The notes under the pieces were generated by a model. It was not told the origin of the DNA and ran no database searches. It saw nothing but the letters and a program-made list of their open reading frames with translations. Positions 1 through 8,616 of a stretch of 64,000 nucleotides of DNA are shown here, piece after piece; within the stretch, counting starts at the first letter, position 1; each line of letters begins with the position of its first letter. Both the position numbers and the translations under genes were made by a program. This DNA comes from Streptomyces lichenis (GTDB lineage Bacteria > Actinomycetota > Actinomycetes > Streptomycetales > Streptomycetaceae): NCBI RefSeq assembly GCF_023218175.1, contig NZ_JALPTH010000034.1, positions 1-64,000 of the forward strand, written 5' to 3'.

Positions 1-120
1 CCGCCGCGGTTTTTCGTGCCGGGAACCCTCCGCCGGCCGGGTCCCACGGCGACCTCACAGCACCGGATGCGTCCCGGCAGCGTGTCGAAGGCGGGCGGCA
101 GGGTAGCGTGATGACCAGCC

Positions 121-186
121 TCCGACCTTGTCGGAGCGCTCACTGTCTCATTCCGCCGAGTCCGTGTACTCGGCGCTAGCGAAGGA
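121..186 (+). promoter_or_regulatory. Structured 5' leader of the cold-shock gene
   Basis: Two perfect hairpins lie directly upstream of the cold-shock start. The first has a 6-bp stem (TCCGAC, loop CTT, GTCGGA, 121-135). The second has a 7-bp stem (GCCGAGT, loop ccgtgt, ACTCGGC, 155-174). The ribosome binding site GAAGGA (181-186) follows the second hairpin at once. Cold-shock mRNAs in other bacteria carry temperature-sensitive leaders, so a role in translation control is plausible, but it is inferred. Bases 1-120 show no convincing gene. Confidence 0.5.
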
Positions 187-193
187 ACATCGC

Positions 194-397
194 ATGGCCA
201 GCGGCACCGTCAAGTGGTTCAACGCGGAGAAGGGCTTCGGATTCATCGAGCAGGCGGGCGGCGGCCCGGACGTCTTCGCCCACTACAGCAACATCTCCGG
301 CAACGGATACCGCGAGCTGCAGGAGGGTGAGACCGTCACGTTCGACATCACCCAGGGGCAGAAGGGCCCGCAGGCGGAGAACATCGTCCGCGGCTGA
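194..397 (+). CDS. Cold-shock protein (CspA family)
   Basis: A 67-residue single-domain OB-fold protein that binds single-stranded RNA and DNA and acts as a cytoplasmic RNA chaperone. It opens MASGTVKWFN and shows RNP1 (KGFGFI, residues 13-18) and RNP2 (VFAHYS, about 27-32), the aromatic strands that stack on bases. The length is that of the single-domain family. The ATG at 194 is chosen because GAAGGA lies 7 bases upstream and homologues begin MA(S/T)GTVKWFN; the frame stays open upstream to 128, but that stretch is the hairpin leader. A strong hairpin terminator follows, and the gene looks monocistronic. Confidence 0.95.
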   Translation: MASGTVKWFNAEKGFGFIEQAGGGPDVFAHYSNISGNGYRELQEGETVTFDITQGQKGPQAENIVRG

Positions 398-1676
398 ACC
401 ACGGGTCGTATCGAGGGCCTCGACCGTTTCGGTCGGGGCCCTCGGTGTGTCCCCGCCCGCGGACCCGGAACCGGCGGCCACGCACCCCGCCGCCGAAGCC
501 GCCACGCAACCGGCCGCGCCACCGGCCGTGGCGTGCCGTCCCACTGCCGGCCCAGCGGGCGGTCAGCGGGCCGAGGAGGACGAGCAGCAGGACATAGGCG
601 GTGGCCAGCGGGCCGATCCGGGGTTCGGTGGCGGCGGCCAGACCGGCGATGACCACGGAGAACTCGCCCCGGGCGACCAGAGCCCCGCCCGCGCGCAGCC
701 GGCCGCGCCGTCCGATGCCCGCCCGCCGTGCCGCGTACCAGCCGGTGGCGATCTTGGTGGCGGTGGTGACAGCGGCCAGCAGCAGCGCGGGCAGCAGCAC
801 CGGCGGGATGGCCGCCGGGTCGGTGGACAGCCCGAAGAAGACGAAGAACACCGCGGCGAACAGGTCCCGGAGCGGGCTGAGCAGCCGCCGCACCCCTTCG
901 GCGACCTCCCCGGAGAGCGCGATGCCGACGAGGAACGCGCCGACCGCGGCCGACACCTGGAGCCGCTGGGCGATCCCGGCGACCAGCACGGTCAGACCGA
1001 CCACCACGAGCAGCAGCATCTCCGGGTCGTCGGAGGAGACGGCCCGGCTGATGAGGCGGCTGTGGCGGAGTGCCGCGTACAGCACGGCGCCGACCGTGCC
1101 GAGGGCGATGGCGAGCGCCACCCCGCCGCCGGCCAGCCCGACCCCGGCGAGCAGCGCGGTGAGCAGCGGCAGATAGAGGGCCATCGAGAGGTCCTCGATG
1201 ACCAGCACGCCGAGGATGACGGGCGTCTCCCGGTTGCCGAGGCGCCCGAGGTCGGTGAGGACCTTGGCGATCACGCCGGAGGACGAGATCCAGGTGACGC
1301 CGGCCAGGGCGACCGCGCCGACCGGCCCCCAGCCCAGCAGCAGCGCGGCGACGGCGCCGGGGGTGGCGTTGAGGACCAGGTCGACCAGGCCGGAGGGGTA
1401 CTGGGTGCGCAGACTGGTGACCAGGTCGGAGGCGCTGTACTCCAGGCCGAGCATGAGCAGCAGCAGGATCACGCCGATCTCGGCCCCGGCGGCGACGAAG
1501 CCCTCACTGGCGTAGAGCGGCATCAGCCCGCCCTGTCCGAAGGCCAGTCCGGCGAGCAGGTAGAGCGGGATCGGGGAGAGCCCGACCCGGCCGGCGAGCC
1601 GGCCGATGAGGCCGAGGGTGAGGATGACCGCGCCGAGTTCCACCAGCAGGGCGGTGGTGTCGTGCACCTCAGCCAC
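348..1676 (-). CDS. Cation:proton antiporter, CPA2/Kef type
   Basis: A polytopic membrane protein of 442 residues, likely exchanging K+ or Na+ for H+. The body is a run of about 12 hydrophobic segments with family motifs such as LILLLMLGLEYSASDL-like text early, SSSGVIAKVLTDLGRLGNRETP and the LFAAVFFVFFGLSTDP segment. No RCK/TrkA domain is fused or adjacent. The start is taken as GTG 1676 (VAEVHDTTALL); GTG 1664 (VHDTTALL), with GGGGG upstream, is equally possible. Homology to the family seems to end around base 560. The last roughly 70 residues are Arg/Gly-rich, run through the cold-shock terminator and overlap the end of that gene, suggesting loss of the original stop. Confidence 0.85.
   Translation of the reverse strand: MAEVHDTTALLVELGAVILTLGLIGRLAGRVGLSPIPLYLLAGLAFGQGGLMPLYASEGFVAAGAEIGVILLLLMLGLEYSASDLVTSLRTQYPSGLVDLVLNATPGAVAALLLGWGPVGAVALAGVTWISSSGVIAKVLTDLGRLGNRETPVILGVLVIEDLSMALYLPLLTALLAGVGLAGGGVALAIALGTVGAVLYAALRHSRLISRAVSSDDPEMLLLVVVGLTVLVAGIAQRLQVSAAVGAFLVGIALSGEVAEGVRRLLSPLRDLFAAVFFVFFGLSTDPAAIPPVLLPALLLAAVTTATKIATGWYAARRAGIGRRGRLRAGGALVARGEFSVVIAGLAAATEPRIGPLATAYVLLLVLLGPLTARWAGSGTARHGRWRGRLRGGFGGGVRGRRFRVRGRGHTEGPDRNGRGPRYDPWFSRGRCSPPAGPSAPG
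413..443 (+). terminator. Hairpin terminator after the cold-shock gene
   Basis: An inverted repeat of 13 bp (arms 413-425 and 431-443, one G-U wobble, 5-nt loop) begins 16 bases after the stop. It has no T-run, as is usual for Streptomyces terminators. It lies inside the 3' end of the antiporter frame on the other strand. Confidence 0.75.
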
Positions 1677-1927
1677 CCCCTGGTACGGCGGGGCGTGCGG
1701 GGGTGGGCCGGGGCGCGGGCGGTGGGGTGCGGCGCGTCGCCATGGTCGGCCCTCCGCGTACGGCCCGGGCAGACGGGGCGCACGGCCCCCGGGCGGTGGG
1801 GGTGGTCGTCCTCCCATTACACCGTGGTCCGCGCGGGGCCGCCCGCCCATGCCCGCCGGCGGGGCCGGGGCCGCCCGCGTCCGATTCGTTCAAGACCCGT
1901 GCCCGGGGCGGCTCCTACGGTGGGGCC

Positions 1928-2380
1928 ATGACCAGTTCAGCGATGACCGGAAATCCTCGTACGACCGCACCGGTGCTCGACGCCGTCGGGATCGTCACCT
2001 CCGACATGGCGGCCTCCCTGGCCTTCTACCGTCGGCTGGGGCTGGACATCCCGGCCGGGGCGGAGGAGGCGCCGCATGTCGAGGTGGTGCTGCCCGGCGG
2101 GATACGGGTGCTGTGGGACACCGAGGAGGTGATCGGCTCCTTCGACCCGGGCCGGCAGCGCCCCCGGGGCGGCGACCGGATCGGCCTCGCCTTCCGCTGC
2201 GCGACACCGGCGGCGGTGGACGCGGTGTACGAGGAGCTGCTGGCCGCCGGCAGCGGCGGCCACCTCGCCCCCTGGGACGCCGTCTGGGGCCAGCGCTACG
2301 CGGTGGTGCTCGACCCGGACGGGATGGGCGTGTCCCTCTTCGCCGACCGCGACCCCGCCGCCGGGGAACCGGGAAGCTGA
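1928..2380 (+). CDS. VOC-superfamily (glyoxalase-like) protein
   Basis: A 150-residue protein with the two beta-alpha-beta-beta-beta modules of the vicinal-oxygen-chelate fold: an N-terminal VGIVTSDMAASLAFYRRLG module and a C-terminal YAVVLDPDGMGVSLFAD module. The family includes glyoxalases, dioxygenases and antibiotic-binding proteins, and the substrate cannot be read from the sequence. A TACGGT -10 box (1916-1921) lies six bases before the ATG and there is no ribosome binding site, so the message is probably leaderless. It converges on an AraC-type regulator. Confidence 0.8.
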   Translation: MTSSAMTGNPRTTAPVLDAVGIVTSDMAASLAFYRRLGLDIPAGAEEAPHVEVVLPGGIRVLWDTEEVIGSFDPGRQRPRGGDRIGLAFRCATPAAVDAVYEELLAAGSGGHLAPWDAVWGQRYAVVLDPDGMGVSLFADRDPAAGEPGS

Positions 2381-2493
2381 ACGGGCGTACGGGCAGGGAC
2401 GGGACGGGGGCGGGAGCCGGAGGGCGTACGCGACGGGAGACGGAAGCCGGGTCGTACGGCCCGCTCGCTTCCCCGCCCCACACGGGCGGACCG

Positions 2494-3195
2494 TCACCCT
2501 CCGGTCGCGGTCGCCGTGTACGCGGTGAGGGTCGTCCCGGCCAGGGCACGGACCTCGCGGGCCAGATGGGCCTGGTCGGCGCAGCCGGCGGTGAGGGCGG
2601 CCTCGGCGTAGGGGGTGCCGGCGCGGACCAGGGCGAGGGCGCGTTGCAGCCGGAGCACCCGGGCGAGGGTCTTGGGGCCGTAGCCGAAGGCGTCCAGGCA
2701 GCGGCGGTGCAGCCGGCGGGCGCCGAGCCCGGCGGTGGCGGCGGTGTCCGCGACGGTACGGCCCTGGGCGAGGGCCCGGGCGACGGCGCGGGTCAGCGGG
2801 TCGGGGCGGGGCGCGTCCGCGGCGAGCCCCAGGGCCAGCGCCTCCAGGGCGGTGGACGGGTCGGGGGCGTCGGCGATCCGCTCGGCGAGCCGCCGGACCC
2901 GGCCGCCGGGCCAGAGGGCGGCCAGCTCCACCCGCTGGTCGCGCAGGGTGTGCGCGGGGACGCCGAGCAGGGCCGGTGCGTCGCCCGGGGCGAAGCGGAC
3001 GCCGGTCCAGGCGCCGCCATCGGCCTCCCCGGCGGCGTGGGGGCCGGTGTCGGGGCCGGCCACCAGCAGCCGTCCGTCGTGGAACAGCAGGTCCATGCAG
3101 CCGTCGGGCAGCACCGCGCCACCGGACGGACCGGCCGGGGTGTGCGCCCAGACGACGGCGCCGTCCAGACGAGCGGGACGCTCCTCGTACACCAC
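2494..3195 (-). CDS. AraC-family transcriptional regulator
   Basis: About 233 residues. The N-terminal part (PDGCMDLLFHDGRLLVAGPDT) resembles the sensor domain seen in short AraC proteins. The C-terminal roughly 85 residues contain the double helix-turn-helix (TVADTAATAGLGARRLHRRC then FGYGPKTLARVLRLQRAL). The start is uncertain: tandem GTG codons at 3195 and 3192 begin the conserved VVYEERPARLDG segment, with no clear ribosome binding site, and the frame stays open to 3330 with Arg-rich unconserved sequence. It points at the VOC gene tail to tail. The 174 bases upstream (3196-3369) show nothing I recognise. Confidence 0.8.
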   Translation of the reverse strand: MVYEERPARLDGAVVWAHTPAGPSGGAVLPDGCMDLLFHDGRLLVAGPDTGPHAAGEADGGAWTGVRFAPGDAPALLGVPAHTLRDQRVELAALWPGGRVRRLAERIADAPDPSTALEALALGLAADAPRPDPLTRAVARALAQGRTVADTAATAGLGARRLHRRCLDAFGYGPKTLARVLRLQRALALVRAGTPYAEAALTAGCADQAHLAREVRALAGTTLTAYTATATGG

Positions 3196-3369
3196 GCGAT
3201 CCAGGCTACGGCGTACGCCGGGGCCGCCCCGTGGCAGCGGTACGGGCCCGGCCGCCGCCTGTCGCCACCGCGTACGCCCGCGCCGCCCGCGCCGGGCCGC
3301 GGCGGCCGGGTACGGCCCCGGCCGCCGCACACGGCCCGTCGCCGGAAGCAGGCGGATGCCCCCGTACCG

Positions 3370-4548
3370 CTACGGCGTGTCGCCGTGTTCGCCGCGGCGG
3401 GGGCCGCCCTCCTCGTCGGCCTCGCGTTCGCGTTCGCGCTGGTAGTGCAGCCGGGCGCGGACGTCCTCGGGGGGCAGGAAGCGGGACCAGCGTTCGGGGA
3501 ACTCGGAGGGCATGTCGGGGTCGTCCTCGTCCAGGGTCTCGGCCGCGGCCTTGGCCCGGGCGACCAGCTCTATGGCGGCCTCGGCGGCGCGGAGCCGCTC
3601 GGTCTCGGCGCGGGCGGCGGCGGTGGTGGCGGCCGGCCAGACCCGGTCGATGGCCGCGTTGACCGCGGCGCCGACCAGCACGGCGAAGGCGGAGATCCCT
3701 ATCCAGAGCAGGACGGCGATGGGCGCGGCGAGGGAGCCGTAGATGGTGGGGCCCTCGACCTGGCTGGTGAGGTAGATCCGCAGCCCGGCGCTGCCCAGCA
3801 CCCACATGGCGAGCGCCACCAGCGCGCCGGGGACGTCCTCGATCCACGGTGAGCGCACCGGCACGGACACGTGGTAGAGCGTGGTGAGGAAGGCGACCGA
3901 CAGCAGGATGACCACCGGCCAGTACAGGACGCTGACCACCTCCTGACCGTACGGCACCCACTCCACCAGCTGGTCGGGGCCGACCACCGCCAGCGGCAGC
4001 ACCACCGCGCCGATCACCATGGCGACGATGTAGAGCAGGAAGGCGAGCAGCCGGGTGGCGACGATGCCGCGGTGCCCGTCCAGCCCGTACATCACCGTGA
4101 TGGTGTCGATGAAGACGTTGACCGCCCGGGAGCCGGACCACAGGGCGATGGCGAAGCCGATGGAGATGACATCGGGCCGGCCGCCCTGGGTGACGTCCTC
4201 AAGCAGCGGGCGGGCGATGTCGTTGACGCCCCGGTCGGAGAGCACGGTGCCGACCGCCCGGAGGATGTTCTCCTCGATGGAGGCGACGGTGGTGGTGTTG
4301 GTCCAGTCGTCCACATAGCCGAGCAGCCCGAGCAGCCCGAGCATCAGCGGCGGCAGCGAGAGCAGGGTGAAGAACGCGGCCTCGGCCGCGAGCCCCAGAA
4401 TGCGGTACTCGACGCACGAGTTGACGGTGTCCTTGAGGAGAAGCCAGGCAAGGGTCCGTTTCGAGACGTTGCGGTAGAGGGCCCGGGCCCGGTGGAGCCT
4501 GCCCGTGGGCTTGCCCGCCCCCGGGGGTGTTTCGTTCGCTGCCTGCAC
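3370..4548 (-). CDS. YihY/BrkB-family membrane protein
   Basis: A 392-residue inner-membrane protein with about six hydrophobic helices, starting at the conserved RILGLAAEAAFFTLLSLPPLMLGLLG region (residues about 50-75) and ending around residue 300. A charged, probably cytoplasmic C-terminal tail rich in Ala, Glu and Arg follows. The family was once called RNase BN, wrongly; its function is unknown. GTG 4548 sits right on an AAGGAGGTG, which is tight spacing, but no other start fits before the conserved KRTLAWLLLKDTVNSC segment. It is divergent from the acyl-CoA dehydrogenase with only 17 bases between the two start codons. Confidence 0.85.
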   Translation of the reverse strand: MQAANETPPGAGKPTGRLHRARALYRNVSKRTLAWLLLKDTVNSCVEYRILGLAAEAAFFTLLSLPPLMLGLLGLLGYVDDWTNTTTVASIEENILRAVGTVLSDRGVNDIARPLLEDVTQGGRPDVISIGFAIALWSGSRAVNVFIDTITVMYGLDGHRGIVATRLLAFLLYIVAMVIGAVVLPLAVVGPDQLVEWVPYGQEVVSVLYWPVVILLSVAFLTTLYHVSVPVRSPWIEDVPGALVALAMWVLGSAGLRIYLTSQVEGPTIYGSLAAPIAVLLWIGISAFAVLVGAAVNAAIDRVWPAATTAAARAETERLRAAEAAIELVARAKAAAETLDEDDPDMPSEFPERWSRFLPPEDVRARLHYQREREREADEEGGPRRGEHGDTP

Positions 4549-4559
4549 CTCCTTACCGT
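4531..4559 (+). promoter_or_regulatory. Probable leaderless promoter of the AidB-like gene
   Basis: TTCGTT (4531-4536), a 17-base spacer and TACCGT (4554-4559) lie six bases before ATG 4566, which has no ribosome binding site. The elements fall within the first codons and the ribosome binding site of the divergent yihY-type gene, so the two promoters must interfere or share control. Assignment is by pattern only. Confidence 0.4.
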
Positions 4560-4565
4560 ATCCGC

Positions 4566-6209
4566 ATGGCGACCACCACCCACACAGTGACCAACCAGGC
4601 CCCGCCCCTGGTGGGGTACGACGTCTTCCGCTCCGACCGCGTGCTCGCCGAGGCGGTGGAGCGCCACCTCGATCCGGGGCTGCTGGACGAGGCGCTCGGT
4701 GAGCTGTCCACCCTGGGGACCAGCGCCGGTTCGGCGCAGGCGCAGGAGTGGGGCGCGCAGGCCAACGCGTACCCGCCGGTGCTCCGGACACACGACCGCT
4801 ACGGCAACCGGATCGACGAGGTCGACTTCCATCCGGCCTGGCACCGGCTGCTGGGCCACGCGGTGACCAACGGGCTGACCGACGCCTGGGGCCGGCCCGG
4901 CGGCCATGTGCGGCGGGCGGCCGGTTTCCTGGTGTGGACGCAGGCCGAGCCGGGGCACGGCTGTCCGCTGTCGATGACCCACGCGGCCGTTCCGGCGCTG
5001 CGCGCGGATCCGGAGCTGGCGGCCTTCTGGGAGCCGAAGCTGACCTCGCAGGTGTACCAGGGCGAGGAGCTTGCCGCCCCGGCCGCGAAGACCGGGGTGC
5101 TGTTCGGGATGGGGATGACGGAGAAGCAGGGCGGCAGCGACGTCCGGGCCAACACCACCGAGGCCGTCCCGCTCGCCGCCGACGGGGAGTACGCGCTGAC
5201 CGGGCACAAGTGGTTCTGCTCGGCGCCGATGTCGGACGCCTTCCTGGTGCTGGCGCGGGCGCCGGGCGGGCTGAGCTGCTTCCTGGTGCCCCGGGTGCTG
5301 GACGACGGGACCCGGAACACCTTCCGCATCCAGCGGCTCAAGGACAAGCTGGGCAACCGCTCGAACGCCTCCGGCGAGGTGGAGTTCGACGGGACCTGGG
5401 CGCGCCGGGTGGGTGAGGAGGGGCGCGGGGTGCGGACCATCATCGAGATGGTGGCGGCGACCCGGCTGGACTGCGTGCTGGGCTCGGCGGCGCTGATGCG
5501 GCAGGCGGTGGCGCAGGCGGTGCACCACGCCGCGTACCGCTCGGCCTTCGGCGGCCCGCTGATCGGCAAGCCGCTGATGCGCAACGTCCTGGCCGATCTG
5601 GCGCTGGAGTCGGAGGCGGCGACCGTGCTGGCGCTGCGCCTCGCGGCGGCGTACGACGCGGATACGGACGGGGAGCGGGCGCTGCTGCGGCTGGCGGTGC
5701 CGGCGGCGAAGTACTGGGTGACCAAGCGGGCCGTCCCGGTGGCCGCGGAGGCGCTGGAATGCCTGGGCGGCAACGGCTATGTGGAGGAGTCGGGGATGCC
5801 CCGGCTGCTGCGCGAGGCGCCGCTGAACTCCATCTGGGAGGGCTCGGGCAATGTCCAGGCGCTGGATGTGCTGCGGGCGCTGGGCCGGGAGCCGGCCGCG
5901 ATGGACGCCTACCTCCGGGAGGTGGGCGCGGCGCGCGGCGCGGACCACCGGCTGGACGGGGCGGTCAAGGACCTGCTCACCGAACTGGCCGACCTGGAGG
6001 GCGCGGAGGGCCGGGCGCGGCGGCTGGTGGAGCGGATGGCGCTGGTGCTCCAGGGTTCGCTGCTGGTGCGGTACGCGCCGTCCGCGGTGGCGGACGCGTT
6101 CTGCGGCTCGCGGCTGGGCGGTGACTGGGGCGCGGCCTTCGGCACCCTGCCGCACACCCTGGACCTGGCGGCGGTGGTGGAGCGCGCCCGCCCGGAGCTG
6201 CCCGCCTGA
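4566..6209 (+). CDS. Acyl-CoA dehydrogenase, AidB-like
   Basis: A 547-residue flavoprotein of the AidB branch of acyl-CoA dehydrogenases. AidB in E. coli belongs to the alkylation-damage response. Branch features are the long N-terminal domain (QAQEWGAQANAYPPVLRTHDRYGNRIDEV), the FAD-binding segment GMGMTEKQGGSDVRANTT (about 178-195), KWFCSAPMSDAFLVLA, and the C-terminal ECLGGNGYVEESGMPRLLREAPLNSIWEG. The start is the first ATG of the conserved MATTTHTVTNQ opening, apparently leaderless. A GAF regulator follows in the same direction. The substrate is unknown. Confidence 0.9.
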   Translation: MATTTHTVTNQAPPLVGYDVFRSDRVLAEAVERHLDPGLLDEALGELSTLGTSAGSAQAQEWGAQANAYPPVLRTHDRYGNRIDEVDFHPAWHRLLGHAVTNGLTDAWGRPGGHVRRAAGFLVWTQAEPGHGCPLSMTHAAVPALRADPELAAFWEPKLTSQVYQGEELAAPAAKTGVLFGMGMTEKQGGSDVRANTTEAVPLAADGEYALTGHKWFCSAPMSDAFLVLARAPGGLSCFLVPRVLDDGTRNTFRIQRLKDKLGNRSNASGEVEFDGTWARRVGEEGRGVRTIIEMVAATRLDCVLGSAALMRQAVAQAVHHAAYRSAFGGPLIGKPLMRNVLADLALESEAATVLALRLAAAYDADTDGERALLRLAVPAAKYWVTKRAVPVAAEALECLGGNGYVEESGMPRLLREAPLNSIWEGSGNVQALDVLRALGREPAAMDAYLREVGAARGADHRLDGAVKDLLTELADLEGAEGRARRLVERMALVLQGSLLVRYAPSAVADAFCGSRLGGDWGAAFGTLPHTLDLAAVVERARPELPA

Positions 6210-6500
6210 GAGGACAGCGGACGCGGGGCGGGGCGCGGGCCGGTGTCCAGTAGCGGCCCGCGCCCCGGCGGACGGGCGGGGTGGTGCTGCGCCGACACGG
6301 CACCAACCCGCCGCCGTACCGGCGAGCCGGCACGTCTCCACTCTGGTACGCGGGCGGGCCCGGGCGCGAGGGTTGCAAGGGGTTGCAGGGGTGGCGCGCG
6401 GGTGGCGCGCGGGTGGTGGGCGGGCACCCTGACGGGGAGGAGAATGGCCGGTGTGCTCCACCGCGCCGACGCGGGCGGACACGGCAGCCGGGAGGGGACC

Positions 6501-7877
6501 GTGAGCAAGGCCGGGCGGGCCGTCGTCGACATGTCGTCACTCGCCGCGATGGACGCGCGGGAGGCGGCGCTGCTGCTGAAGGGGGTGCGCGACGCCGAAC
6601 TGGGCGGGCGGGCCGCCCCGTTGGCGCCGCGTGCGGAGATCCGCGACTCCTGGCGGCGGCTGCTGCGCACCGGGCTGGACCCGGACCGGGACCACCGGAC
6701 GGGGCTGCTGACGGCCCAGGAGCTGGAGCGGCGCCGGACCGCCTCCCCGCTGCGGGGGCTGCTGCCGCTGCTGCGCCAGGAGCTGGGGGCGGCCGGCGGG
6801 ACCGGGCTGCGGCACATCATGGTGGTGGCGGACGCCGAGGGCCGGGTGCTGTGGCGGGAGGGGCATCCGGCGGTGCTGCGGATGGCGGACGGGCACGGCT
6901 TCGCGCCGGGGGCGGACTGGGCGGAGGACACCGTCGGGACGAACGGGGTGGGCACCGCGCTGGTGACCGGGCGGCCGGTGCAGGTGCACTCGGCGGAGCA
7001 CTTCGTCTCCACCCACCATGCCTGGACCTGCGCGGGCGCCCCGGTGACCGACCCCCGGGACGGGCGGCTGCTGGGGGCGGTGGACGTCAGCGGCCCGCTG
7101 GCCACCCTCCATCCGGCGACGCTGATGCTGGTCGGCTCGGTGGCCCGGCTGGCCGAGGCGGAACTGCGCAACCGGCACTTCGGGGCGCTGGCCCGGCTGC
7201 GGGCGGTGGCGGCTCCGGTGCTGTGCCGGGTGGGCGGCCGGGCGCTGGCGGTGGACGGGCACGGGTGGACGGCGGGGCTGACCGGTCTGGCGCCGGTGGA
7301 CCGGCTGGCGCTGCCGCCCTCGTTCGGCGCGGGCCGGGTGCGGCTGGCGCCGCTGGGGCTGTGCGAGGTGGAGCCGCTGCCGGGCGGCTGGCTGGTACGG
7401 GTGGTGGAGGAGGACGAGCGGACGGCGGCGGCGACCCGGGTGGTGCTGGACCTCGGCGGTCCGGGCCGGGCGCGGGTGGAGGTGTCCGGGGCGGCCGGGG
7501 GCTGGGCGCAGGAGCTGAGCCCGCGCCACGCGGAGCTGCTGCATGTGCTGGCGCGGCACCCGGGCGGGCGGACGGCGGCGGAGCTGGCCGGCGATGTGTT
7601 CGGCGACCCGTCCCGTACGGTCACGGTGCGGGCGGAGATGTCCCGGGTCCGGCGCACCCTGGGCGGGCTGCTGGACCACCGCCCGTACCGCTTCCGCGCG
7701 GAGGTGGAGGTGACGGTGGTCCCGCCCCGGGGTCGAGCACCGCAACCGGCCGCCGCGGCCCCCTCCCCGGCCCCGGGTGCGCCGACCCCGTCCCCCGCCC
7801 ATGCACCGTCCGCCCCGGCCCCGGTCCCGTCCCCCGCCCGCGGGCCGTCACCGTCCCCCGCGCGTCTCACGCGCTGA
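6501..7877 (+). CDS. GAF-domain regulator (AcoR-like, no AAA+ domain)
   Basis: A 458-residue cytoplasmic regulator. Residues about 45-240 match the sensor part of AcoR-type activators, including the GAF core WAEDTVGTNGVGTALVTGRP and LLGAVDVSGPLATLHPATL. No sigma-54 AAA+ domain follows. A C-terminal helical region (SPRHAELLHVLARHPGGRTAAELAGDVFGD) looks like a winged helix-turn-helix, and the last 50 residues are a Pro/Ala/Ser-rich tail. GTG 6501 is chosen because GGAGG lies five bases upstream; ATG 6444 is possible. It follows the AidB-like gene after 290 bases, a common arrangement in Streptomyces, and may control it. Confidence 0.75.
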   Translation: MSKAGRAVVDMSSLAAMDAREAALLLKGVRDAELGGRAAPLAPRAEIRDSWRRLLRTGLDPDRDHRTGLLTAQELERRRTASPLRGLLPLLRQELGAAGGTGLRHIMVVADAEGRVLWREGHPAVLRMADGHGFAPGADWAEDTVGTNGVGTALVTGRPVQVHSAEHFVSTHHAWTCAGAPVTDPRDGRLLGAVDVSGPLATLHPATLMLVGSVARLAEAELRNRHFGALARLRAVAAPVLCRVGGRALAVDGHGWTAGLTGLAPVDRLALPPSFGAGRVRLAPLGLCEVEPLPGGWLVRVVEEDERTAAATRVVLDLGGPGRARVEVSGAAGGWAQELSPRHAELLHVLARHPGGRTAAELAGDVFGDPSRTVTVRAEMSRVRRTLGGLLDHRPYRFRAEVEVTVVPPRGRAPQPAAAAPSPAPGAPTPSPAHAPSAPAPVPSPARGPSPSPARLTR

Positions 7878-7899
7878 GCGGCGTGGTTCGCTTGTCGGT

Positions 7900-8460
7900 A
7901 TGAGCCTCACCGTCACCACCTGGTCCCTGGAGCAGACCTCCCCCGACGACCTGCGCCCGGCGGCCGGACCGCCCGAGGGCGTCACCGTCGTCCGGGCCGA
8001 GGTGCCCTCGCCCGAGTTCAGCCGGTATCTGTACGCGGCGGTCGGCGGGGACCTGCAATGGACCGACCGGCTGCCGTTGAGCCGGGAGCGGTGGCGGGAG
8101 CTGGTGGAGCGTCCGGGGACCGAGACCTGGGTGGCGTACGAGCACGGCACCCCGGCCGGGTACGTGGAGCTGGCCGCGCAGGACGACGGCGCGGTGGAGA
8201 TCGTCTACTTCGGGCTGCTGCCGCAGTTCCGGGGCCGGCGGATCGGTGGGTATCTGCTGTCGTACGGCACCGCGCGGGCCTGGGACCTGGCGGAGCGCTG
8301 GCCGGGCCGGGCCCCGGTGAAGCGGGTGTGGCTGCACACCTGCTCGCTGGACGGCGAACACGCCATGGCCAACTACCGGCGGCGGGGCTTCCGGCTCTTC
8401 GACACCACGGTGGAGCAGGAGTCCGAGCGCCCCGACCCCGCCCTCTGGCCGGCCGGCTGA
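7900..8460 (+). CDS. GNAT-family N-acetyltransferase
   Basis: A 186-residue protein with the GNAT acetyl-CoA fold: GYVELAAQDDGAVEIVYFGLLPQFRGRRIGG carries the V/I-x-x-x-F strand and the Q/R-x-x-G-x-G/A-type pyrophosphate loop (about 95-128), followed by the helix GYLLSYGTARAWDL and the NYRRRGFRLFDT end. The acceptor cannot be predicted. It begins 22 bases after the GAF regulator, so co-transcription is likely. No obvious ribosome binding site precedes the ATG. Confidence 0.8.
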   Translation: MSLTVTTWSLEQTSPDDLRPAAGPPEGVTVVRAEVPSPEFSRYLYAAVGGDLQWTDRLPLSRERWRELVERPGTETWVAYEHGTPAGYVELAAQDDGAVEIVYFGLLPQFRGRRIGGYLLSYGTARAWDLAERWPGRAPVKRVWLHTCSLDGEHAMANYRRRGFRLFDTTVEQESERPDPALWPAG

Positions 8461-8560
8461 CCTCTTCCCCCCTTCGCCTTCACCGACGCGCGGGCGGGCG
8501 CGCCGCCGAGCCCCCCAGTCCGTGACCCAGACCACACCGTCCCCATGATGAGACGATGAT

Positions 8561-8593
8561 GTCCAGATCGTGGACAATGGTGGACTGGGTCCA
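8561..8593 (+). promoter_or_regulatory. Paired inverted repeats upstream of the sulfur operon
   Basis: Two perfect inverted repeats made of the same pentamer stand side by side: GTCCA-N5-TGGAC (8561-8575) and TGGAC-N3-GTCCA (8581-8593), 23 bases before the leader peptide. They probably form an operator for a dimeric regulator of sulfur assimilation. No regulator gene lies nearby. The rest of 8461-8560 shows nothing recognisable. Confidence 0.45.
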
Positions 8594-8616
8594 AAGTCCC
8601 GTGCCACGCTTCCGTC

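Noticed and set aside
4344..6482. A 712-codon minus-strand frame opposite the AidB-like gene
   Set aside because: Same antisense GC artefact; it also overlaps the well-supported YihY and acyl-CoA dehydrogenase genes.
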